Positions 17,900 to 25,841 of a stretch of 64,000 bases of DNA are shown piece after piece. The notes under the pieces were generated by a model, which had not been told where the DNA came from, made no database searches, and was given only the letters and a program-made list of their open reading frames with translations. How positions within the stretch are numbered: position 1 is the first letter of the stretch; every line of letters starts with the position of its first letter. A program made the translations under genes and the position numbers. The DNA lies in contig NZ_JAGRQC010000001.1 in the NCBI RefSeq assembly GCF_018122655.1, forward strand, positions 1,240,001 to 1,304,000, in the 5' to 3' direction. Origin of the DNA: Stakelama marina (GTDB lineage Bacteria; Pseudomonadota; Alphaproteobacteria; Sphingomonadales; Sphingomonadaceae).

Positions 17900-19393
17900 T
17901 CAAGCGACCGTCCAGAACTCCCTCGCCTCGAGAAGCTCCTGGAGTCTTCGGCCAGCGCGCTTCGCCTGTCTGGCATTGCCGCTCGGCACGTTGCTGCCGT
18001 CCAGCTCGGCGAGCATCGCGCGCGCGACCGCCAAATCGTTTAGTTTGCCAAGTTCTTTTTGCAGCCGGTTCAGCGTGCGCAGGAAGCGCTCGGTCCGGCG
18101 CGGATGATCGTATTCGAAAAGCGACGCGAAGGAGTCACTCGCATATCGGAGATGCTTTGCCGCAATTCGGACGCGGTGACGTTTCGCCGGCGCTAGCTTC
18201 GAAAAGTGGCGCGCGCGCCGCGCCAGGCGATTGCGCGCGCGCGTGAGCGCCTCGGTTGCGAAGCCAGTGATCGGACCATCACTTTCGGTCCGAAGCCGTT
18301 CCAACATATTCCGGCGCGACCCGGCCCACTCGATCAGATCGAGCGGCAGCGCGCGTGCCGCCGGCGCACGCAGCACGCCCACCAATCGAGCATAGGCATC
18401 GGTTCGCCGCTGTCCGAGAATATCCCTATGGCGCTCGAACATGCTGCTGCCGATCGCTACGTCAATGTCGCGCAGCCTGCCAATCTCCCGCGCGAGGTCG
18501 CGCACCATCTCGTCAAAGCGATCCGCCCGCACATCGAGCATGCCACCGAAAAGCGCGAGAACCGATCGCAACCGCCTCAGGGCGACACGAGCCTGATGCA
18601 CGGCCTCAGGCTCGTGACGATCCAGCAACACCGTCTCGTTCAGCCGATATTGCCGCAAGCAGGCGGCGATCAGTTGGGGAAATGCCTCACGAATGGTGAG
18701 TGCCGGAGAAAGCGCGATGGATTCGGCCGGATACCCTCTTCTTAGCGGCTCTAGAAGGCGAAACCCACGCTCTGCCTTGCTCGATACGCTGATACGTATC
18801 GGTACGACACGATCGAGCTTGCGAGCCAAAGCGAATCCAGCGGTTGCATCGCCGCTGGCAATTTCCACTTCCACTTCGCAGAAAGCGCTCTGACGCTCAT
18901 CTGCACGGATCAGTGCCTCGTCGACTACCAAGCAGAGGGCCTTCTGCTCTCCAACCATCCAGCGGGAACGCGCGGTTTCAATGTCGAAAACCGATGCTAG
19001 CTCCGCCACCATCCGCGGATCGAGTATAAGCTCCGTGATGCGATCATCTGCGACGGGCGCCAGCGAAGCCACCCGCTTTTCCCATTCGGCCCGATCAAAC
19101 ATGCCCGCAGCAGAAGGGCTGAGCGTCTTGACGGTCTGGACCAGGCCGTTGCCACACGAGCGGATACGCAGCACCAAATCGGACGCGAATAGTCGACGAT
19201 CAGGCGTGTCGAAATAGACAGAATGTTGGCGGGCGCATTCCGGGCTTCCCCGCAAGGCGAGCCACTTTTTGAGCTTTCCGGCATCTTCGATGCCCAAATC
19301 GAGCTTTATCTCCAGTTCGCGCGGCCAGGAGGCGCGCGCGGTTCGATGCATGGTCATTGCGAAAAGATGGCGGCATCGGTGCAGCGCTGCCAA
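17900..19393 (-). CDS. CYTH-CHAD domain protein (polyphosphate-linked)
   Basis: Cytoplasmic protein of up to 497 residues with two domains. The N-terminal CYTH (triphosphate tunnel metalloenzyme) domain shows the ELEIKLDL signature (residues 26-33) and later alternating charged strands (EWEKRV, AFCEVEVEI). The C-terminal CHAD domain (about 225-490) is helical and full of conserved His/Arg pairs (EAVHQARVALRRLRS, HRVRIAAKHLRYASD). CYTH enzymes hydrolyse triphosphates such as inorganic tripolyphosphate, and CHAD binds polyphosphate granules. The first methionine may not be the true start: the Met codons at 19357 and 19351 sit closer to the CYTH motif, and none has a clear ribosome site. Confidence 0.88.
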   Translation of the reverse strand: MAALHRCRHLFAMTMHRTARASWPRELEIKLDLGIEDAGKLKKWLALRGSPECARQHSVYFDTPDRRLFASDLVLRIRSCGNGLVQTVKTLSPSAAGMFDRAEWEKRVASLAPVADDRITELILDPRMVAELASVFDIETARSRWMVGEQKALCLVVDEALIRADERQSAFCEVEVEIASGDATAGFALARKLDRVVPIRISVSSKAERGFRLLEPLRRGYPAESIALSPALTIREAFPQLIAACLRQYRLNETVLLDRHEPEAVHQARVALRRLRSVLALFGGMLDVRADRFDEMVRDLAREIGRLRDIDVAIGSSMFERHRDILGQRRTDAYARLVGVLRAPAARALPLDLIEWAGSRRNMLERLRTESDGPITGFATEALTRARNRLARRARHFSKLAPAKRHRVRIAAKHLRYASDSFASLFEYDHPRRTERFLRTLNRLQKELGKLNDLAVARAMLAELDGSNVPSGNARQAKRAGRRLQELLEAREFWTVA

Positions 19394-19574
19394 TCAGGAT
19401 CTACCCGGAACCTTCTCGGCCAAGCGCCATCGGTGAAGTAAAATCTATAACATTCGAGCCGACCATGAGAGTATTTCAGATGACCATGGGACGGACTGGT
19501 CTGTCGCTTCCCCATCTCGCTGAGAACGTCCTTCCTCGCGGCCATAAAGCCGAGGAGGTGTTTTCAAATGTTAA

Positions 19575-19650
19575 TGGTGCCGGTTGCAGGATTCGAACCC
19601 GCGACCTTCGGTTTACAAAACCGCTGCTCTACCAACTGAGCTAAACCGGC
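19575..19650 (-). tRNA. tRNA-Thr (anticodon UGU)
   Basis: On the minus strand a full cloverleaf can be folded: acceptor GCCGGTT/AACCGGC, D-arm AGCTCAGTTGGTAGAGC, anticodon loop TTTTGTAAA with UGU, T-arm GCGGGTTCGAATCCTGC, discriminator A and an encoded CCA. It lies 22 bp from the following tRNA-Leu, on the same strand. Confidence 0.95.
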
Positions 19651-19672
19651 GTCGCGATGACCGCGAAAGCGT

Positions 19673-19757
19673 TGGTGCCCCTGGCCGGACTCGAACCAGC
19701 ATGCCTTGCGGCACTCGATTTTGAGTCGAGCGCGTCTACCAATTTCGCCACAGGGGC
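19673..19757 (-). tRNA. tRNA-Leu (anticodon CAA)
   Basis: Type II tRNA on the minus strand: acceptor GCCCCTG/CAGGGGC, anticodon stem CTCGA/TCGAG enclosing loop CTCAAAA (anticodon CAA), a variable arm (GTGCCGCAAGGCAT) as expected for leucine, T-loop GGTTCGAGTCC, and encoded CCA. Length 85 nt. Confidence 0.95.
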
Positions 19758-19811
19758 TCCGTCGCGAAAAATGGGCCCTAGCGCAGGCCGGGGCGGGCCG
19801 CAACGATCACG

Positions 19812-20246
19812 TCAGCTGAAAATTTCGTCGACGTCCTGCCGGTCGGTTGGCTCCTTGGGATCGGGGCCGAAGCGGTTAGTGCCCTGAGTTCCGTCAAGCA
19901 GCATGAATATCAGCAGCAGAATCCAGCCGAGAACTGGCACGAATATCAGCAAAAGCCACCAGCCCGACCGGTCGATGTCATGCAGCCGGCGCACGGCCAC
20001 CGTGATGCCAGGAATGAAAAAGAACAGCGACGCCGCCGTGCTGAACGGTCCATCGACCGTCCAGTGGGCGTACACACCCCAGTCGAACCCGCTCGACCAC
20101 AAGGCGCCGACACCGATCACCCGGTCCGCCATCGTCGCGGCAACGCCGACCAGAATCGTGAACAGATAGAACATCCAATATTCCATCCTCCGCGAACGCC
20201 CGGAAATCTGAAAATACCGCTTTAGCGGCAGCAGCATCCATTCCAC
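19812..20246 (-). CDS. DUF805 membrane protein
   Basis: Small inner-membrane protein of 144 residues with about four hydrophobic segments. It has the DUF805 layout: an N-terminal amphipathic FQISGRSRRMEYWMFYLF segment, then membrane helices, then the family hallmark VRRLHDIDRSGWWLLLI and a short polar tail with GTNRFGPDP. The family is widespread and without a known function. It lies between the comM remnant and the tRNA-Leu gene on the same strand, with its own ribosome site region (GAGGGGGAAG). Confidence 0.9.
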   Translation of the reverse strand: MEWMLLPLKRYFQISGRSRRMEYWMFYLFTILVGVAATMADRVIGVGALWSSGFDWGVYAHWTVDGPFSTAASLFFFIPGITVAVRRLHDIDRSGWWLLLIFVPVLGWILLLIFMLLDGTQGTNRFGPDPKEPTDRQDVDEIFS

Positions 20247-20273
20247 GTCTTCCCCCTCTCCTTCCTGACCTGA

Positions 20274-21149
20274 CTACGCCACCGGTGCGCGGCGGCGATA
20301 GCTGAGCGCCTCTGCGATATGGACGCGCCCGACCTCCTCCGCACAGTCGAGATCGGCAATGGTGCGTGCGACGCGCAGGACACGGGTATAGCCGCGCGCC
20401 GACATGCGCATCGCCTCCGCCGCTTGGGCGAGCAGCTTGCGTCCCGCTTCGTCGGGCGTCGCAAATGTTTCGAGCAGATCGCCGTCGATTTCGGAATTCG
20501 TCCGCGCCGCGACATCGGCATATCGTTTCGATTGGGTTTCGCGCGCCGCCGCGACCCGTTCGGCGACCTCGGCCGATCCTTCGGCGGGCGGCGGCAGGAC
20601 GAGGTCTGCCGCGCTCACCGCCTCGACATCGATATGCAGGTCGATCCGGTCGAGCAGCGGCCCCGATACCTTTGCCTGATAATCGGCGGCGCATTTGGGT
20701 GCCCGCGCGCAGGCGAGCGCTGCGTCGCCAAGGTGGCCGCATCGACAGGGATTCATCGCCGCGACGAGTTGGACGCGCGCGGGAAAGGTCACATGCGCAT
20801 TGGCGCGCGCGACGCTCACCTTGCCCGTTTCGAGCGGCTGGCGGAGCGAATCGAGCACCGCGCGCTGGAACTCCGGCAGTTCGTCGAGAAACAAAACGCC
20901 GAGATGCGCCATGGAGACCTCGCCAGGCTTCACCTTCAGCCCGCCCCCGGTCAGCGCCGCCATCGACGCCGAATGATGCGGGCTGCGAAACGGGCGGGTC
21001 CGCGTCAGCCTGCCGCCGTCCAGCGTTCCGGCGACCGACGCCACCATCGACACCTCCAGCGCTTCCGCCGGATCGAGCGGCGGCAATATGCCTGGCAGGC
21101 ACGAGGCGAGCAGCGACTTGCCCGCCCCGGGCGGTCCGACCATCAGCAT
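20274..21149 (-). pseudogene. comM: comM 3' part (ATPase half), cut off by the inserted element
   Basis: C-terminal 292 codons of the ComM/YifB Mg-chelatase-like AAA+ protein. The Walker A motif (GPPGAGKS) is at its very beginning, followed by Walker B (LFLDELPEF), sensor NPCRCGH and the C-terminal Mg_chelatase_C domain (YTRVLRVARTIADL). In an intact gene the preceding residues would be GGHN, which now lie 12 kb away at 33209. Joined, the halves give about 505 residues, the usual ComM length. An ATG exists at 21149 but without a ribosome site, so translation of this half is doubtful. ComM is a helicase that promotes branch migration in natural transformation, so integration should abolish it. 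Confidence 0.93.
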
Positions 21150-21170
21150 GTTGTGTCAAGCTACACCTCA
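21141..21170. other. attL junction of the integrated element
   Basis: Left comM/element junction. Up to CATCAGCATG the sequence codes for comM (rc: ATG CTG ATG); from TT at 21151-21152 on it diverges. Comparison with the right junction leaves a shared TT (AA on the coding strand), the expected 2-bp crossover of a serine integrase. AGCTACACC at 21159-21167 is inverted-repeated at the right end. Confidence 0.75.
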
Positions 21171-21186
21171 TGGTAGCACAATAAAT

Positions 21187-22881
21187 ATGGATACCATCAT
21201 CTATGTCCGTTGGTCCAGTGCGGAACAATCCAAGGGTCAGTCAGAAGAGCGGCAGCTCAGCCTGTGTCGCGCTCATGCGCAGCAACGCGGCTGGAATGTG
21301 GTCCGAACCTTCATCGACAACGGCATGTCCGCATTTACTGGTGAACATCGGCAGATGGGTGAGCTGAGCAAGCTAGAACAGGAGATCAGGGACAAACGCT
21401 ATCCGAATGGCGTCATCCTCCTTGTTGAACGTCTCGATCGCCTCTCGCGGGAAGCGCCAAGCCAATTCTACCTCTGGCTTGATGCGATAACCCGGAACGG
21501 CGTGACGGTGGCCACCGTTGATGGCGACCGCACTTACAGCGGCAGCTTAGATATGGCCTCTATTATCGAGGTTGTGGTGAAGGCCTCGTTGGCTAACGAC
21601 GAATCGGTCGCGAAGAGCAGGCGGGTTGCATCCGCATGGGCGAGCAAGAGGGCACGGCTAGCGGCGGGTGACAGGCACGCGATGACAATGCGCGTTCCGG
21701 CGTGGCTTTCGGTGAACGACGATCGCACCTTCTCGCTGCACGCCGGCAGGGCGGCAATCATAAAGCGCATCTTCGAGGAAACCGCTCAAGGTTCTGGCAA
21801 GCACACAATCGCCCGCCAGCTCAATTCCGAGGGCGTCCCAACCTTTGGGCGATCAGCAGCTTGGCACGCTTCATATATTCAGAAAATATTGAACAGCCCT
21901 GCCGTGCTTGGCGAGTTTCAACCTGGCGTAAAGCCGAGAGGAGCCAAACGGAAGCTGGTCGATCAGCCGATAAGCAACTACTATCCAGCCGTAATTGACG
22001 CTGATCTTTATTCTAGAGCTCGCACAAGCATGCAATCCCGCTCTCGAAAGAGCTTAGGTCGTGGCCGAAGAATCGCCAACCTTTTCTCGGGACTTGCCCG
22101 ATGCGGCACCTGTGGTTCTAAAATGACACTCCGCAGCAAAGGGAAGAAGACCCGTGCGGACGGCCGTGTCGTGTATGAGGACTACTTAGTGTGCGACAAA
22201 ATGCAGCGCGGGATAATAAGCGAAACTGGGGAGAAGTGCCGCAATAATCTGCGCTACAATTATAGCATTTTAGAAAAAGGCGTCCTAGATGCCATCTTAT
22301 CGGACGCGATGGACGACACTCATTTCGCTGATGTAACGCTAGTACATCAACTCGCGATTGAGCACGCGGAGAAGAAGATAGAGTGGGAGCGACTCAAGCG
22401 GAAGTCGAAGTCGATGCTTGAGCTCTGGGAAGATGACCGTGACGACGAGGACGCTAAGCACGCATATCGCAAGGCCAGGGAAGATCATAAAGTCCTGAAG
22501 GCTGCTATCGACGAAATCGCGGTCAAGCTGATGACCGCCAGAGGCAAGGCCACTCCCGAGGAACATGCTGCTCGTATTGCTTCCGTTCGTGCTGATATGA
22601 GCAGCATGGACGAAGAAACCCGCCTTCGTGCTCGAACGACCGTTCGGCTAGCAATCAGTGAGCTCGTTCAAGAACTGACCTTTCACAGGAAAGCCAAGAG
22701 AATAGGCGTAAAACTTCTGAGCGGATCGCGCAATATCACGATCAGTGCGGATGATGGCCGCGTGACGTTCGACATCATCCCGCCCATGGTGAGCGCGCCC
22801 GTCGATGGACTTTCTGAGCGGCAAGTGCGTGTACGCAGCCGCGTGCTGAGGTCGAATCGCGCGAGGCGCCCAACGAAGTGA
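21187..22881 (+). CDS. large serine recombinase (integrase of the element)
   Basis: Site-specific serine integrase of 564 residues that would carry out attP x attB recombination. I chose the ATG at 21187 because the resolvase fold starts there (DTIIYVRWSSAEQ); the open frame runs back into comM without meaning. The nucleophile is probably Ser10. Domains in order: resolvase catalytic (1-150, with LLVERLDRLSR), recombinase domain (about 180-290, HTIARQLNSEGVPT), zinc ribbon with Cys306, Cys309, Cys336 and Cys351, then a charged coiled-coil region (about 390-470) that usually controls directionality. The gene begins 35 bp inside attL, facing inward, the usual place for an integrase. Confidence 0.95.
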   Translation: MDTIIYVRWSSAEQSKGQSEERQLSLCRAHAQQRGWNVVRTFIDNGMSAFTGEHRQMGELSKLEQEIRDKRYPNGVILLVERLDRLSREAPSQFYLWLDAITRNGVTVATVDGDRTYSGSLDMASIIEVVVKASLANDESVAKSRRVASAWASKRARLAAGDRHAMTMRVPAWLSVNDDRTFSLHAGRAAIIKRIFEETAQGSGKHTIARQLNSEGVPTFGRSAAWHASYIQKILNSPAVLGEFQPGVKPRGAKRKLVDQPISNYYPAVIDADLYSRARTSMQSRSRKSLGRGRRIANLFSGLARCGTCGSKMTLRSKGKKTRADGRVVYEDYLVCDKMQRGIISETGEKCRNNLRYNYSILEKGVLDAILSDAMDDTHFADVTLVHQLAIEHAEKKIEWERLKRKSKSMLELWEDDRDDEDAKHAYRKAREDHKVLKAAIDEIAVKLMTARGKATPEEHAARIASVRADMSSMDEETRLRARTTVRLAISELVQELTFHRKAKRIGVKLLSGSRNITISADDGRVTFDIIPPMVSAPVDGLSERQVRVRSRVLRSNRARRPTK

Positions 22882-23139
22882 TCCGGCGGCAATTGATTGG
22901 TGAGGTCAGCGAACGGCGATCGTGGGCAGTGTTTCAGTTTAGTCTTGATAGGTGCTCGGTGCCACGCTGGTATTGAGGCTTGAGGATCATCATATCGAAT
23001 ACCGTCGGCGATTAACCGAATGGACATAACATTCCGAATCATCGTGTAGAGCGCGCGCGTTTTCGGCCTCGGATTGACGATCAATCAGCGCAACGTAGGC
23101 GATATCTCCACAAAAGTTTGATTGACATTCAATCATTTT
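22882..23139. other. non-coding stretch after the integrase
   Basis: Low coding potential on both strands; open frames here cross the inverted repeat that follows and lack ribosome sites. I see no recognisable feature before position 23140. Confidence 0.4.
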
Positions 23140-23171
23140 ACGACTACGTGCGGTCATGCGCACGTAGTCGT
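23140..23171. repeat. 13-bp perfect inverted repeat
   Basis: ACGACTACGTGCG at 23140-23152 and CGCACGTAGTCGT at 23159-23171 are exact reverse complements around a 6-nt loop (GTCATG). There is no T-run on either side, so it is a poor terminator; it may be a protein-binding site (partition, replication or regulator) or a structured RNA. Confidence 0.7.
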
Positions 23172-23322
23172 TATGCTTCCCCCACCACGGCGCTACGCGT
23201 TTGTACGGAAATGATTTCCGTTGCCAAATTGGCCAAAATAGATAAGCGACGGACATATCATTCGGTGTTGAGCGTTGAAGAATTGGAGTTTCCAATTTGT
23301 CAACCTTCATTCAGATACGATC

Positions 23323-23340
23323 TCCGATAACGTTATCGGA
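23323..23340. promoter_or_regulatory. 18-bp perfect palindrome, candidate operator
   Basis: TCCGATAACGTTATCGGA reads the same on both strands. It sits 35 bp before the ATG of the small amber-interrupted gene and overlaps the first copy of a 22-bp tandem repeat. Its size and place suit a dimeric regulator acting on that gene; the regulator is not identified. Confidence 0.6.
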
Positions 23341-23378
23341 AGTGAGGACTGAAATGATCGGAAGTGAGGACTGAAATG
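23335..23378 (+). repeat. 22-bp tandem duplication carrying ribosome site and start codon
   Basis: ATCGGAAGTGAGGACTGAAATG occurs twice in a row (23335-23356 and 23357-23378) without any difference. Each copy holds a GTGAGGA ribosome site and an ATG. The start in the first copy (23354) meets a stop within the second copy (ATG ATC GGA AGT GAG then GAC TGA), so only the second copy's ATG at 23376 opens the small gene. Confidence 0.85.
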
Positions 23379-23615
23379 CCCAAGGGTCCGCAAGGACAGA
23401 AGCGACCTGCTGACGCGATCGGCCTTGCCGTTCATGTGGCGCAGATCGCTACGGGCGACGTTGAAGACGATATTTAGATTTCCGGACGGGCAGGAGGTAA
23501 AACCGCCGGAGGTGTCGCGAGGGCCGCCAAACTCGCGCCGAAGACAAGGGCAGATATCGCCAACAAGGCTGCAAAGGCTTCGTTGGTCAAAGAGAGAAAG
23601 AGACAGGTGATATGA
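23376..23615 (+). pseudogene. small basic protein gene interrupted by an in-frame amber codon
   Basis: From the ATG at 23376 the frame reads MPKGPQGQKRPADAIGLAVH, then VAQIATGDVEDDI, then TAG at 23475-23477, and continues in the same frame as ISGRAGGKTAGGVARAAKLA and further to ADIANKAAKASLVKE before TGA at 23613. I recall small sphingomonad proteins of this type (PKGEKRPAD.IG.AV..., then GRAGGKARA..LT...R.EIA..AA), so the two halves are one family member of about 79 codons. The amber codon therefore either kills the gene or requires suppression. Family function unknown; the basic second half suggests nucleic-acid binding. Confidence 0.6.
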
Positions 23616-23749
23616 ATATGCAGACGAAGGAAGCCGGCGCTGACGGCCGCGAGGCCGTCCGCATGTATCCAAACAACAGCTTGCGTGAGCCGGTTAACCC
23701 GTACCGTAACCGCTTCGCAGATGTGGTGAAAAGCACCTTTACGAAGTAA
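23612..23749 (+). CDS. possible 45-residue small protein
   Basis: Starts at the ATG overlapping the previous stop (ATATGA) and encodes MNMQTKEAGADGREAVRMYP, then NNSLREPVNPYRNRFADVV and KSTFTK. The tight overlap suggests translational coupling in a two-gene unit, and the terminator-like hairpin follows 20 bp later. No homologue is recognised, and it is short, so it may be spurious. Confidence 0.45.
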   Translation: MNMQTKEAGADGREAVRMYPNNSLREPVNPYRNRFADVVKSTFTK

Positions 23750-23769
23750 TTTTTCATCTACACAATACG

Positions 23770-23799
23770 GAGCCCCCTGTTCGAAAGGATGGGGGGCTC
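23770..23799 (+). terminator. hairpin after the small-gene pair
   Basis: GAGCCCCC at 23770-23777 pairs with GGGGGCTC at 23792-23799 (8 bp stem, 14 nt loop). It lies 20 bp after the small gene's stop and before the next gene. There is no strong T-run, so terminator efficiency is uncertain. Confidence 0.45.
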
Positions 23800-23821
23800 A
23801 AGCGTTTCTGGGGGCTAGACT

Positions 23822-24370
23822 TTGGTTGCGAATATTCTCCGCGAGCTTCAAGGCGAAGACTTTTTTGTAGACCAAGTCGGAAGCCACTTTAGAAACACAG
23901 ATGATTACGGCGATATGCTATCATGCGCAGTCACCGTTGACGAAGATCGGCTGAAGTGGGCTCATACAGAGTACCAGCAAGGAGTCAGCGAATTTTCAAT
24001 TCGTTTGGACTCCGGCGACCCAGATCATTATAAAAGATGCGGCGCACTTTTGCGTGCGCTCTATCGCATCAAGCCAATAACCGTCGTCGAATTTGATCCT
24101 CCACTAGACGAATTCGATAGCTTGTTTGCCCCAGTCGGTGTTTCGTACTCTGACGCAGAATATGCACTTTCCTTGGGCAGGACTTTTAAGCTTTATCATA
24201 ATGAGATGATGTCGTTCGGATATGCATATAACGTATGCACAATGTACGAGGAAAACCCCGTAGCCATAAGCGATGCCTACATCCACACAATGTGCGCCTA
24301 TCTGTCATCGAGCGATAATCTGTCTGCCGACTCACTCTACATGGTATTCAAGAGTCTTATGCTTGCATGA
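23822..24370 (+). CDS. hypothetical protein on the mobile element
   Basis: Acidic 182-residue protein with no signal peptide or membrane segment. Seen: an N-terminal VANILRELQGEDFFVDQVGS helix-strand unit, an acidic SIRLDSGDPDHYKRCGALL segment, and a middle VEFDPPLDEFDSLFAP stretch. I recognise no family. The likely start is TTG at 23822 with GGGGGCTA 8 bases upstream; the first in-frame ATG is well inside. Codon use is AT-richer than the chromosome, like the integrase and unlike the mobilization genes. Its place between integrase and restriction genes fits element cargo, perhaps defence or anti-defence, but that is a guess. Confidence 0.6.
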   Translation: MVANILRELQGEDFFVDQVGSHFRNTDDYGDMLSCAVTVDEDRLKWAHTEYQQGVSEFSIRLDSGDPDHYKRCGALLRALYRIKPITVVEFDPPLDEFDSLFAPVGVSYSDAEYALSLGRTFKLYHNEMMSFGYAYNVCTMYEENPVAISDAYIHTMCAYLSSSDNLSADSLYMVFKSLMLA

Positions 24371-24421
24371 GCCATAATGGTTCATTGTGAAATGAGGCGC
24401 CAACATGCTGCCTCTCGTCAA

Positions 24422-24502
24422 GCCCCCCAAATTCTCGTCAAGCTGTTCGAAGGGTCGTCTATGCGGTCGATCAGCGGAGTTGCCGACGTTTAGATCAACA
24501 CC
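24422..24502 (+). pseudogene. tiny remnant of an IS-type helix-turn-helix protein
   Basis: In one frame this reads APQILVKLFEGSSMRSISGV, then ADV, stop, INT. It resembles the start of IS1-like transposase helix-turn-helix segments (R.QIL..L.EG.S.R.I.R.TGVS.NTV), with the stop at 24491 breaking it. Only about 27 codons remain. It suggests an old insertion in the gap between the hypothetical gene and the restriction gene; the rest of that gap (24371-24605) shows nothing else. Confidence 0.35.
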
Positions 24503-24605
24503 GCGTGATCGCGCGGATCAATTCCGATGCTCCGGCACCTAAGCCGCGCGGCTCCTACAAAAGCTAGCGGCCTAAATTTCGACACCACCTGCTCTTATCA
24601 CGCGT

Positions 24606-25841
24606 TTATAAGGGCAGAAGCCGCACGTCGCCGATGAAGCTTTCTAGCGTCTGCAGGTGCGGTCGAACGTCCTTAGGAAACGTATCGACGATACCCGCCG
24701 GCACCACGAGTTGCACACCGGCATGGGTCATTTCACGGAACTGCGACTCCGAAACACCCTCCTGCAACGTCAACAGGTGCTTTGCAGGAATTCGGTCAGC
24801 CTCGTTGAGGATTTGCCGCCAGCGATCCTTGCACGTTGTCTTGACTGCTAACATTCGAAGCCGATCGGCTGGGAAGCTCATATCGCGATACGCGGCGACC
24901 GAAGGGAACAGAAAGTCGGGCCGCTTCCCAGGTTCGGACTCCGGCTGATGCGCGAAGTGCATGCCCTCAACCAGCCGCTCCTCTATGAAGATCGCCCGGG
25001 TATGCAGCTCCAGCGATCGGCCGGATCGGGCCTTACGGCGCTGGAGAACGGTCTGTGCGCGGGCAATGAAGTCGTCCACAGTTGCGAAGCCAGCTTGAAT
25101 GAAGGGCAATTCGATCGCCTGCTCCACGCTGCGAAAAATCTCGAACTCGCAATCGCGACGGCGCATCAGCCGTTTATCGGGGTCGAGGCAGGCGTCGGCG
25201 CGCAGCTCGACTGCCCTACGGATGATGTCGGCCCCGGTCGGGAACTTCGCCCGCCATGCCGTCGGAATCTCGTCATCGGCCAACCAGCAGCTCGCTCGCA
25301 CAGGCGGTGGCTGTAACAGACCGAGCAATCCGCCCTGCACTGATGGCCACAGCGCCCACTTGCCGGGCTCTACCGGCCCGATGCGGTCCTCTACCAGATC
25401 TTCTTCTGTCTCATGCCTACAGACCCAGACGTGGCAGTCAGGAATCTTCGGCGGCTCTGGCCTGTTGAATGCGAAGATGGTCAGCGCGCCGGTACTTTCC
25501 GGATCGAGCAGCGCCGACGCCTGACCGCCGAAGTTAGTTAGCCGCGTCTCGTTGCGTCCACTCTTCGGATTGCCGTGCAGTTTGTTGTTGTACCAGACCG
25601 CCCTAACCTGCTGATGATCGGGGTGGGAATCGACGTAAAGATCGAACCACACGTCCGGGTTCTTTACGGTCGGCCGATTGAGCGTCGGGAAGAAGTCGAA
25701 AAGCACATCTCGTGGGACGTAAGGTCCTGCCTGGTGGCTTTCGTTCGCCAGCGTATCGTTGCCCGATAAGCGTTTGACATACCAAACGAATCCTGATCCG
25801 CAATATTCGTCCAACCATTCGACAAGATCACTCACCGGCAC
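24606..25841 (-). CDS. EcoRII-type restriction endonuclease
   Basis: Type IIE/IIF-like restriction enzyme of 411 residues predicted to cut unmethylated CCWGG. The N-terminal region (about 1-170; VWYVKRLSGNDTLANESHQA, GPYVPRDVLFDFFP) matches the EcoRII effector DNA-binding domain. The C-terminal region is the EcoRII catalytic domain: RSLELHTRAIFIEERL, then PDFLFPS, LAVKTTCKDRWRQILNEADR and HLLTLQEGVSESQFREM. The Asp of PDFLFPS and the Lys/Arg of AVKTTCKDRW fit its PD-(D/E)xK active site. The start (GTG at 25841) overlaps the vsr stop by 10 bases, so it is translated from the same message as dcm and vsr. The recognition sequence is inferred from the family. Confidence 0.92.
   Translation of the reverse strand: MPVSDLVEWLDEYCGSGFVWYVKRLSGNDTLANESHQAGPYVPRDVLFDFFPTLNRPTVKNPDVWFDLYVDSHPDHQQVRAVWYNNKLHGNPKSGRNETRLTNFGGQASALLDPESTGALTIFAFNRPEPPKIPDCHVWVCRHETEEDLVEDRIGPVEPGKWALWPSVQGGLLGLLQPPPVRASCWLADDEIPTAWRAKFPTGADIIRRAVELRADACLDPDKRLMRRRDCEFEIFRSVEQAIELPFIQAGFATVDDFIARAQTVLQRRKARSGRSLELHTRAIFIEERLVEGMHFAHQPESEPGKRPDFLFPSVAAYRDMSFPADRLRMLAVKTTCKDRWRQILNEADRIPAKHLLTLQEGVSESQFREMTHAGVQLVVPAGIVDTFPKDVRPHLQTLESFIGDVRLLPL

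Noticed and set aside
19575..19757. tRNA genes as attachment site of the 12-kb element
   Set aside because: No tRNA-derived repeat is found at the element ends; the integrase is a serine type and the junctions are inside comM.
22990..23330. Overlapping open frames of 106 (minus) and 70 (plus) codons
   Set aside because: Both cross the perfect inverted repeat, lack good ribosome sites (the plus frame starts with TTG), and show no family features. Either could still be real, but the support is too weak.
23335..23378. Start of a CRISPR array
   Set aside because: Only two directly abutting copies, no spacers and no cas genes; it is a tandem duplication.
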